Positions 62,401 to 64,000 of a stretch of DNA of 64,000 bases are shown here, in pieces (position 1 is the stretch's first letter; each line of letters opens with the position of its first letter). The position numbers and the translations under genes were made by a program. The notes beneath the pieces were generated by a model, which was given only the letters and a program-made list of their open reading frames with translations, ran no database searches and was not told the DNA's origin. The DNA is from Henricia sp. BOLD:AAB3569 (taxonomy: Eukaryota > Echinodermata > Asteroidea > Spinulosida > Echinasteridae): NCBI GenBank assembly GCA_037783545.1, contig JBBELK010000454.1, forward strand, positions 620,001-684,000, written 5' to 3'.

Positions 62401-62949
62401 ATCCAAGCAACTCCAGCAATGCCAAAAGCTCAGGCAAGACCAAACAGCAGCAGCAGCAACAGCAGCAACAACAGCAGCAGCAGAAGGCCACCAAGCAAGA
62501 CAACACGACAGCGGCCAGCAACCAGCAAAAGAACCCAAAAATCCAGCCGTCGCAGCAAGGCAAAGCGAAACCCACGTCCGAACCGGACATCACCCAAACC
62601 AACAACCACAAGCAACCAAACAACAAACCCACAACCAAGAAAGTTACAGATCCCGGTCCCGAAAGCAACCATCAGCTTAAGAAGGCAGTCCCTCAGCCCC
62701 CCAATGCTAGCAAAGTCTCAGGAGGAAACAAGAAGGCACCTCAACAAGAGGAGACCAACCACATCATGCCCAAGACTCCTGCGACGTCTTCGTCTCAGCA
62801 GACCGCTAAGAAAGACACCAACCAGGCTCCGCCAACCACCAAACCGGAGAAGGTCACAGTCAATGGAATCTTGGGAGAACCGCAGACCAGCGGGAGCATC
62901 AAAAAGAAGAAGAAGAAAAGGAACTCAGACAACCCCAACGCTTCCATTG
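35302..62949 (+). CDS. FAM193A: FAM193-family protein, 17 coding exons, 3' end beyond window
   Basis: Seventeen plus-strand exons chain with matching phases into about 1461 residues. Recognisable blocks: an Arg/Lys/Gly start; a C-x2-C pair CLLCRRER (77-84); a second pair LWLCPDCRR (112-120); a Cys-rich segment CNCEPCRERRE; the coiled-coil-like region of exons 5-8; a third Cys cluster CPCDEC; a Cys-rich start of exon 12 (CTCRACTA); HCDCCYCEFFGH (about 1007-1018); APTSRNYAENRDRLRLKL; the DLLSFIN block; and a Lys/Gln-rich region. The paired-Cys motifs, CDCCYCEFFGH, PTSRNY and the L-L-x-F-I-N block are shared with vertebrate FAM193A and FAM193B (IRIZIO). The biochemical role is poorly known; nothing here implies an enzyme. 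The conserved C-terminal block with the acidic E-R/D-x-E-x-F-K-R segment is absent and must lie to the right. The vertebrate A/B split is later, so this is probably the single ancestral-type gene. Confidence 0.88.
35612..35761. repeat. Cluster of GAGCGACGTCGCTC palindromes
   Basis: CAATTGAGCGACG, TTGAGTGACGTCGCTCAA and GCGTCGCTTAACTGAGCGAC recur in both orientations, 200 bases after FAM193 exon 1. TGACGTC cores resemble cAMP-response elements. A further copy (GAGTGACGTCGCTCAATC) lies at 37464-37481. Confidence 0.75.
37069..37393 (+). mobile_element. MITE family ATAGACCTTTATCACGGTGC (copy 1)
   Basis: The 325-base element starts ATAGACCTTTATCACGGTGC and ends in its inverted copy GCACCGTGATAAAGGTCTAT. 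The inner sequence includes CTATTAAAATGAACGTAACC. It lies in FAM193 intron 1. Partners are at 56662-56944 and, split, at 38714-39468. Confidence 0.85.
37679..37741 (+). CDS. FAM193A: FAM193 coding exon 2
   Basis: The exon is 63 bases, phase 0 at both ends, with a TTTTTGACAG acceptor and a CAG|GTAGGT donor. It encodes 21 residues, including MSATLSELDLDSIPQ. The internal ATG could start a shorter protein if an alternative first exon were used. Confidence 0.7.
37884..38075 (+). repeat. Dispersed repeat (copy 2) with open frame
   Basis: This is the relative of 32786-32985, in FAM193 intron 2. TGACTGGAGTGAAAACAAAT and AGACAACGGCTTTGTTCCTT are shared. Confidence 0.6.
38197..38342. mobile_element. 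MITE family ATAGACCTTATGCATGGCGG (copy 1)
   Basis: The 146-base element has inverted ends ATAGACCTTATGCATGGCGG and CCGCCGTGCATAAGGTCTAT; the centre contains GATGTGACAATAGACCCACA. It lies in FAM193 intron 2. Confidence 0.82.
38345..38480. mobile_element. Degenerate relative of the GTTACGCCCCAACTAC element
   Basis: GTGCCCTAACTACATG, ACAATAAATTAGAGCTGACCC and TTGTTGGGAAAGCCTTAACA follow the order of the intact element at 31231-31383. The terminal repeats are worn. It directly follows another MITE (38197-38342). Confidence 0.5.
38543..38698 (+). CDS. FAM193A: FAM193 coding exon 3 (first C-x2-C)
   Basis: The exon is 156 bases, phase 0 at both ends, with a GTACTGCAG acceptor and a GTAGGT donor. 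It encodes NPYLQDHEHCLLCRRERPDL and ends SSQSNITP. The CLLCRRER string is a clear family signature. The following intron is 6.9 kb and rich in mobile elements. Confidence 0.88.
38714..39468 (-). mobile_element. MITE family ATAGACCTTTATCACGGTGC (copy 3, split by an insertion)
   Basis: The left end ATAGACGTTTATCATAGTGTG, followed by TCCATCTTTGTCTCG, matches one terminus in reverse orientation. The other terminus with CCTATTAAAATGAACGTAACC-type sequence appears reversed at 39418-39468. About 400-500 bases of unrelated sequence separate the halves. The element is more diverged than the other two copies. Confidence 0.6.
40569..40720. mobile_element. MITE family ATAGACCTTATGCATGGCGG (copy 2)
   Basis: This is the reverse-oriented relative of 38197-38342. 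The inner blocks GGGGGCAGTCACATTGTCAC and TTATTTAAATATGAAAACCTG match, while the termini are worn. It lies in FAM193 intron 3. Confidence 0.75.
41375..42302. mobile_element. Non-autonomous transposon with CAGGGCTYGCCCTTAAC ends
   Basis: The left end CAGGGCTTGCCCTTAAC and the right end GTTAAGGTCGAGCCCTG are inverted. Repeated sub-terminal TTTTTACTAGCCCA-type words are found at both ends. The interior carries a five-copy 43-base minisatellite (41769-41996). It is 928 bases with no transposase. FAM193 intron 3. Confidence 0.65.
41769..41996 (+). repeat. 43-bp minisatellite inside the 41375-42302 element
   Basis: Five units start GGGGCCGAGT at 41769, 41812, 41855 and so on, each with GTTTGTACACAAGGCAAT. 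The last unit is short. The overlapping open frames in several phases are repeat artefacts. Confidence 0.92.
42303..44064. other. FAM193 intron 3, unassigned part
   Basis: Apart from the SINE B fragment at 42795-42914, I see only scattered TACATGTA-type words (dense at 43230-43400). No exon. Confidence 0.45.
42795..42914 (-). mobile_element. SINE family B (copy 1, truncated)
   Basis: On the minus strand this is the head of 44203-44530: GTGTGGTCTAGTGGGTATGA, GGTTGTGGGTTCAAGCCCC and CCCTGGGCAAGGCACC. The 3' part is missing. Confidence 0.82.
44065..44202. mobile_element. MITE family ATAGACCGTATCGAATAGCC (copy 2, 3' end lost)
   Basis: It starts ATAGATCGTATCAAATAGCC and contains GTGCAACCATGCATGTCCTC. 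The right inverted repeat stops after GGCAGCTATTCGA, where a SINE begins. Confidence 0.8.
44203..44530 (+). mobile_element. SINE family B (copy 2)
   Basis: The head GCGCGTGTGGTCTAGTGGGT has box B GGTTCGAGCCCC. The core is GTCCCTGGGCAAGGCACTTA, and the tail is GATATGTGCGCTATACAAAT ending in (ATT)n. It joins the right end of a MITE at 44202. Confidence 0.88.
44831..44970. mobile_element. Palindromic MITE family AAAGGCACAGGCTCGTCAGC (copy 2)
   Basis: It is bounded by TTAAAGGCACAGGC and GCCTGTGCCTTTAA, perfect inverted ends. The inner sequence is nearly the same as 26491-26628. It lies in FAM193 intron 3. Confidence 0.87.
45569..45652 (+). CDS. FAM193A: FAM193 coding exon 4 (second C-x2-C)
   Basis: The exon is 84 bases, phase 0, with a GATTTTTAG acceptor and a GTAAGT donor. 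It encodes GSLWLCPDCRRTYEEARS and ends QPPLL. The L-W-x-C-x2-C-R pattern pairs with the exon 3 cysteines, as in FAM193A/B. Confidence 0.88.
46159..46411 (+). CDS. FAM193A: FAM193 coding exon 5
   Basis: The exon is 253 bases, phase 0 to phase 1, with a CTCTGTCAG acceptor and a GTTTGT donor. It contains CNCEPCRERREIAAEQEMIR, followed by WSELSHVVRCVYWEAGTALA, matching the helical region of FAM193A. Confidence 0.87.
47070..47335 (+). CDS. FAM193A: FAM193 coding exon 6
   Basis: The exon is 266 bases, phase 1 to phase 0, with a GACCAATCAG acceptor and a CTG|GTAATA donor. It starts EDEDSSKLSLPRMKELLYRL and continues as a predicted helical stretch to KLTGVLEQL. Confidence 0.87.
47781..48092 (+). mobile_element. 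SINE family B (copy 3)
   Basis: Near-identical to 44203-44530 from GCGCGTGTGGTCTAGTGGGT to GTGCGCTATACAAGAATC plus (ATT)n, with a small deletion in the tail (GAGCACCCTGCAGGG missing). FAM193 intron 6. Confidence 0.88.
48223..48386 (+). CDS. FAM193A: FAM193 coding exon 7
   Basis: The exon is 164 bases, phase 0 to phase 2, with a GATTTTTTCAG acceptor and a CAG|GTGGGT donor. It encodes EKEHLSNFQLTWLRHNMHMF, then VTLGLREKFGCLIKEL. A decayed partial copy of this exon lies about 55 bases downstream. Confidence 0.88.
48440..48491 (+). pseudogene. Decayed partial copy of FAM193 exon 7
   Basis: This stretch repeats the middle of exon 7 (about 48281-48332), with a 19-base identical core TGAGGGAGAAATTTGGCTG. 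It lies in the intron just after exon 7, has no splice sites of its own, and carries frame-changing substitutions before the core. Confidence 0.75.
48530..48780 (+). repeat. Interspersed repeat in FAM193 intron 7
   Basis: The stretch from GTTACATTTTAGGCCGTCCC to CTTTACTGTGGAAAGACTCA recurs in FAM193 intron 10 (51615-51925), there as an inverted plus a direct part. Type unknown. Confidence 0.7.
48868..48967 (+). CDS. FAM193A: FAM193 coding exon 8
   Basis: The exon is 100 bases, phase 2 to phase 0, with a CTCTCCTTAG acceptor and a GAG|GTACAG donor. It encodes RYLKFDEDMSVISVEWRDCQ and ends QMMSE. Confidence 0.87.
49255..49579. mobile_element. MITE with TIR ATAGACCAATCCG and internal direct repeats
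   Basis: The inverted ends include ATAGACCAATCCG and an inner inverted block ATCCGCCATAGCTGGGG / CCCCAGCTATGGCGGAT. The centre has three direct copies of CGTGCCCCCTTCGCGTACA-type sequence (49383-49450). It lies in FAM193 intron 8. Confidence 0.75.
49578..49712. mobile_element. MITE family ATAGACCGTATCGAATAGCC (copy 3)
   Basis: It starts ATAGACCGTATGAAATTGCT, contains GTGCAACCATGCGTGTCTTC and ends GATACGGTCTG. It abuts another TATAGACC element (49255-49579) on its left and a SINE on its right. Confidence 0.78.
49720..50080 (+). mobile_element. SINE family C (copy 3)
   Basis: The head reads ACCACTGTGCCTTATCGCTC with GGGTTCGAATCCCGGTCC. The core and tail follow 31905-32275, ending CGGTATAAATCCATATCATC. 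FAM193 intron 8, directly after a MITE. Confidence 0.87.
50085..50160 (+). mobile_element. Fragment of a tRNA-like SINE head
   Basis: AGAGCATTTGTCC and GGTTCAAATCCCACTC with 25 bases between look like the 3' half of a tRNA, attached to the end of the SINE C copy. It ends 68 bases before FAM193 exon 9. Confidence 0.4.
50228..50424 (+). CDS. FAM193A: FAM193 coding exon 9
   Basis: The exon is 197 bases, phase 0 to phase 2, with a TCACTCCAG acceptor and an AGAG|GTGAGT donor. It encodes DCLKTKLGADWEFLKSQKLF, a Lys/Gly stretch, and ends GSTCKKR. Confidence 0.83.
50588..51019. mobile_element. Element with TIR GTGGGTAATTCCCAAAATTAG
   Basis: GTGGGTAATTCCCAAAATTA at the left and TAATTTTTGGAATTACCCAC at the right form inverted ends of about 31 bases around 370 bases of unique sequence. 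FAM193 intron 9. Confidence 0.7.
51286..51510 (+). CDS. FAM193A: FAM193 coding exon 10
   Basis: The exon is 225 bases, phase 2 to phase 2, with a TTGATTCCAG acceptor and a GG|GTTAGT donor. It begins CPCDECSLARLTSSLLYED and then enters a Ser-rich run (SSTSSSSSESSSQDSDG). The Cys triplet resembles the other Cys-rich blocks of the protein. Confidence 0.84.
51557..51620 (+). repeat. Copy of the left flank and tip of the 50588 element
   Basis: TGGTTGTTGATAACTCAATC and the next 40 bases repeat 50540-50605 almost exactly, including the first bases of the terminal repeat. It is a local duplication between introns 9 and 10. Confidence 0.8.
51615..51925. repeat. Back-to-back inverted and direct copies of the 48530 repeat
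   Basis: 51615-51770 is the reverse complement of 48540-48690. 51770-51925 matches 48620-48775 directly. The halves meet near TGTCACAC, giving a long inverted repeat with both GAAGAGATAACTTAG and CTAAGTTATCTCTTC-type sequence. Confidence 0.7.
52016..52196 (+). CDS. FAM193A: FAM193 coding exon 11 (its 3' end seeds the tandem array)
   Basis: The exon is 181 bases, phase 2 to phase 0, with a CTTGCATTAG acceptor and an AAG|GTAGGG donor. It encodes an acidic Ser-rich stretch (SDESDDSDDLDSNKSPSP) and ends KENYTLDGSQK. Its last 48 bases plus the donor are repeated 35 more times downstream. Which donor copy is used cannot be read from the sequence. Reading past the first one hits TAG after three codons. 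Confidence 0.8.
52149..56503 (+). repeat. 121-bp minisatellite, 36 copies of a FAM193 exon end plus splice donor
   Basis: The first unit starts inside exon 11 (GGTAGCAGC at 52149); the last GGTAGCAGC starts at 56383. The distance of 4234 bases equals 34 units of 121 plus one of 120 (the short unit is near 53701-53720). Each unit holds 48 bases of exon, the AAG|GTAGGG donor and 73 bases of intron, which ends CGCCATCTTAGG-RG-TGCGTCAT. Units differ only at a few recurring sites: C/T in CAGCYTAGG-type positions, G/A before TGCGTC, and GGTCT versus GGGCT. Three or four neighbouring units near 54140-54760 share GTGCTCATG instead of GTGCTAATG. The near identity implies recent expansion or homogenisation. 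Minus-strand open frames across it are a by-product of the repeat. Confidence 0.97.
56662..56944 (+). mobile_element. MITE family ATAGACCTTTATCACGGTGC (copy 2)
   Basis: The 283-base element has the same termini and orientation as 37069-37393. It sits 160 bases after the end of the 121-bp array in FAM193 intron 11. The open frames that cross it on both strands are not genes. Confidence 0.85.
57129..57318 (+). mobile_element. tRNA(Ser/Leu-like)-derived SINE with (AAAT)n tail
   Basis: TTATGGCCGAGCGGTCTAGTG is a type-2 tRNA box A, GGTTCAATTCCTGG is box B, and TATGCCCTTGAGCAAGGCAC is the core. The tail is (AAAT)n at 57283-57318. It lies just upstream of FAM193 exon 12. Confidence 0.8.
57392..58361 (+). 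CDS. FAM193A: FAM193 coding exon 12 (large)
   Basis: The exon is 970 bases, phase 0 to phase 1, with a TTGTTTCCAG acceptor and a G|GTGAGT donor. It starts DTISDSRSCTCRACTASHK, then YPNLTNHQPLDLSHHG, a Q-rich stretch (MQQQQQQTPFQ) and long polar low-complexity sequence. The C-x-C-x2-C start and the low-complexity body fit the central region of FAM193A. Confidence 0.86.
58446..58815 (+). mobile_element. SINE family A (copy 3, variant tail)
   Basis: It begins 85 bases after the FAM193 exon 12 donor: GTGGCCGAGTGGTTTGGGTC, GGTTGCGGGTTCGATACTC, CATCCTTCGGAAGGGATG and GGGGATTCCCCGGTG. The 3' part differs from copies 1 and 2 and ends CATTAAATAAATAAA. Confidence 0.85.
58941..58996 (+). repeat. 11-bp minisatellite TCACAAGTCCT
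   Basis: Five units of TCACAAGTCYT. FAM193 intron 12. Confidence 0.88.
59197..59341 (+). CDS. FAM193A: FAM193 coding exon 13
   Basis: The exon is 145 bases, phase 1 to phase 2, with a TTTTCCCCTTCAG acceptor and a CAG|GTAACA donor. It encodes DGGDDRAVQSCIHHGHPPST, then a Thr/Ser-rich end. A 24-base partial copy lies 30 bases after the donor. Confidence 0.82.
59371..59394 (+). pseudogene. Short partial copy of FAM193 exon 13
   Basis: These 24 bases match exon 13 at 59226-59249 with one mismatch (ACC-A-TGG versus ACC-A-CGG). They lie 30 bases after the exon 13 donor. Confidence 0.6.
59661..59808 (+). CDS. FAM193A: FAM193 coding exon 14 (CDCCYCEFFGH)
   Basis: The exon is 148 bases, phase 2 to phase 0, with a TTCATTGCAG acceptor and a GTGAGT donor. 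It ends SKHCDCCYCEFFGHGG. The C-x-C-C-x-C-E-F-F-G-H signature is practically invariant in FAM193A and FAM193B and is the best single identifier of the gene. Confidence 0.93.
60287..60367 (+). CDS. FAM193A: FAM193 coding exon 15
   Basis: The exon is 81 bases, phase 0, with a TTCCCACAG acceptor and a GTGAGA donor. It encodes PQLAPTSRNYAENRDRLRLK, then LRDRQKR. The APTSRNY-x-E-x-R-x-x-L-R block directly follows the Cys cluster, as in vertebrate FAM193. Confidence 0.9.
60682..60790 (+). mobile_element. tRNA-like SINE head fused to a LINE tail
   Basis: ATGAGTGGTTGAGTGGTTAAGAG (box A) and GGTTGGGGGTTCGAGTCTCA (box B) form a tRNA-like head that runs directly into LINE coding sequence at about 60794. 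Confidence 0.6.
60794..61262 (+). pseudogene. 3' end of a CR1/L2-like LINE (reverse-transcriptase C-terminus and 3' UTR)
   Basis: The frame encodes LNCVVRIASRIINADL, then HPANDLFTLLPSGRRYRALK and TTRFTNSFYPQAVRVLSRL before a stop at 61052-61054. The L-P-S-G-R-R-Y-R and S-F-x-P-x-A-[IV]-R-[LV]-L motifs are typical of the extreme C-terminus of CR1/L2-type non-LTR retrotransposon proteins. The 3' UTR ends GACAATAAATTCTGAATAAA followed by GAATGAATAT. It is a 5'-truncated copy in FAM193 intron 15 and not a host gene. Confidence 0.8.
61331..61480 (+). CDS. FAM193A: FAM193 coding exon 16
   Basis: The exon is 150 bases, phase 0, with an AAG|GTTGGT donor. It encodes HEFDQFDHLDLSDERTLEDL, then LSFINGEQQRQ and a basic end (RTKAAKRHRQKIRK). 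The L-L-x-F-I-N block followed by ARxAKRxRxKxxK is shared with the vertebrate proteins. The acceptor is a tandem CAGCAG, so the exon may start at 61331 or 61334. Confidence 0.88.
61857..62949 (+). CDS. FAM193A: FAM193 coding exon 17 (charged coiled coil, polyQ)
   Basis: The exon is 1093 bases, phase 0 to phase 1, with a CATTTTCAG acceptor and a G|GTGAGT donor. It starts AEEKARLEEQQEALRHEEL, a charged single-helix or coiled-coil stretch. A glutamine-rich region follows with an uninterrupted Q run near 62442-62482, then a polar Lys/Pro/Asn region ending SIKKKKKKRNSDNPNASIG. Much of this is CAG/CAA repeat, which explains its length compared with vertebrates. Confidence 0.85.
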
Positions 62950-63149
62950 GTGAGTGAAAATCATCTCCATTAACAAATATGTACCTCACTGGGATTCGCA
63001 CCTGAGACCTCTGACAAATTTGGTAAATTCTGCACCAGCTGAGGTGAGGATTTCTTTGTTGGTGTTGTATGGATCTGTAGACTAGACATCCATGGAACGG
63101 GCTGTCATGGAAAGTTTGGACCTTATGGGGAAAGTCGGAGCGCAATACC

Positions 63150-63228
63150 ACTGTGCCTTATAACTAGGCTTATAGAACATCTGTCTGGTGTACCATAGGT
63201 CTCGAGTTCAAATCCTGATGGAGGGCCA
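63150..63228 (+). mobile_element. tRNA-like SINE head
   Basis: ACCACTGTGCCTTATAACTA, then GTCTCGAGTTCAAATCCTGA (box B). It is the same head type as 24938-25516 and 49720. FAM193 intron 17. Confidence 0.55.
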
Positions 63229-63600
63229 TGTGATTTTTTTTCCTCAACCTATAGTTGAGGTATTCTTTTTAATTTTAGATGAAAGAATTGTTTTTGATAT
63301 CTACCTTTTAACGTAATACAAAATTAAATATTTTGTGCTTTTTGCAAGTAACTAAATTGGCTCTTGCACATTGTAAAGAGGTACATTTCGTCGCATAGCT
63401 GTCAGTGATGAATGTGCAGCGGATTTAAAGCCGCATATTCGTTTGACAACATACTTGTGCCCTAATCTGTATAAATGACTCACGTCACACAGTCTTTGCA
63501 GAGTTTTTGCAGCCATCACCAAGAATTTGTTGCCTGTACCAGCTCCTTTCTGGATAAAATATCTTGGCCAGCATATCAAATTAAAGTGTGGTCTGTAATA

Positions 63601-63690
63601 TCTCTCTGTCTTTTGGCATTCCCGCCGTGAATATGGCCACTGATGCCGGCACGGCGCTAAACCCAAAACTCACTCACTCACTCTGTCTTT
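63601..63690 (+). mobile_element. SINE tail fragment with (ACTC)n
   Basis: GGCACGGCGCTAAACCCAAA followed by ACTCACTCACTCACTC is a tail seen on many SINE-like repeats of marine invertebrates. No head is visible. Confidence 0.45.
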
Positions 63691-64000
63691 TGGCCTTTTA
63701 TTTTGGCGTTTTGGGTTGGCGTGGGCTGGTCGTTGCTCAGTTCCCTTCAAATGCACGTCATTTTACAAGACATCTTGTTTATGAGTTTGGTAAACATAGT
63801 TAGTATCTGTTTGTTCTCATCAGTGTTTTGACCAAAGTTTTTTACAAATGCTTTCGTTCATTCTCGTTAGATTCGGTCTTTCCATTAGAGCCAAACCATT
63901 CCACCAATTCAATTAATGTCCAGTTCCAGACTATTTTTAACACTCTCTTACAGCAAATCCCAAATTGATTTTTTTTTCTCGTACTTCCAGTCCTGGTTGG

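Larger units (their letters stand above)
62950..64000. other. FAM193 intron 17, last exon not reached
   Basis: The next exon should begin with two bases completing a codon and encode the acidic conserved C-terminus. A CAG at 63988-63990 would give V-L-V, which does not fit the family, so the true last exon probably lies to the right. Confidence 0.5.

Noticed and set aside
61853..62672. Cys-rich and Leu-rich minus-strand frames
   Set aside because: They are shadows of the CAG/CAA-rich FAM193 exon 17.
63991..64000. Start of a FAM193 exon 18 after CTTCCAG
   Set aside because: The ten bases in the required phase read V-L-V, which does not fit the conserved FAM193 C-terminus; too short to judge.

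Overview
This window is a piece of a metazoan nuclear genome. It has intron-rich genes with GT-AG introns, about fifteen families of short inverted-repeat (MITE-like) elements, several tRNA-derived SINE families, and many minisatellites. The abundance of TACATGTA-type words, the SINE style and the gene content suggest a marine invertebrate deuterostome, with an echinoderm as my best guess. That assignment is inference: no sequence in the window fixes the species.

Layout. (1) About 3.4-10.5 kb, minus strand: the first four coding exons of a TIA1/TIAL1-type RNA-binding protein (RRM1); the rest lies off the left edge. (2) 12.9-13.7 kb, plus strand: an intronless small heat-shock protein with an alpha-crystallin domain. 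(3) 21.06 kb: an intact tRNA-Cys(GCA). (4) 24.36-32.49 kb, minus strand: a complete five-exon RNF4, the SUMO-targeted ubiquitin ligase, rebuilt here as 221 residues. It has SUMO-interacting motifs, an Arg-rich repeat and a C-terminal C3HC4 RING. (5) 35.30 kb to beyond the right edge, plus strand: a FAM193 gene. Seventeen coding exons chain with consistent phases into about 1461 residues; the conserved C-terminal block is not in the window. RNF4 and FAM193A are also neighbours in the human genome (4p16.3), so this looks like an old linkage.

The most unusual structure is in FAM193. The last 48 bases of exon 11, its splice donor and 73 bases of intron have been amplified into a 4.35-kb tandem array with a 121-base period. 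The array carries 36 nearly identical copies of the exon end and donor, and it directly follows the real exon. Two other FAM193 exons (7 and 13) have short decayed partial copies of themselves just downstream.

The rest is a dense layer of small mobile elements. There are palindromic elements in two or three copies that share termini, palindromes nested inside related palindromes, SINEs with expanded tails, a tandem array built from a tRNA-like SINE head, and a CR1/L2-like LINE 3' end. No bacterial operons, CRISPR arrays, rRNA genes or autonomous transposase genes are visible.
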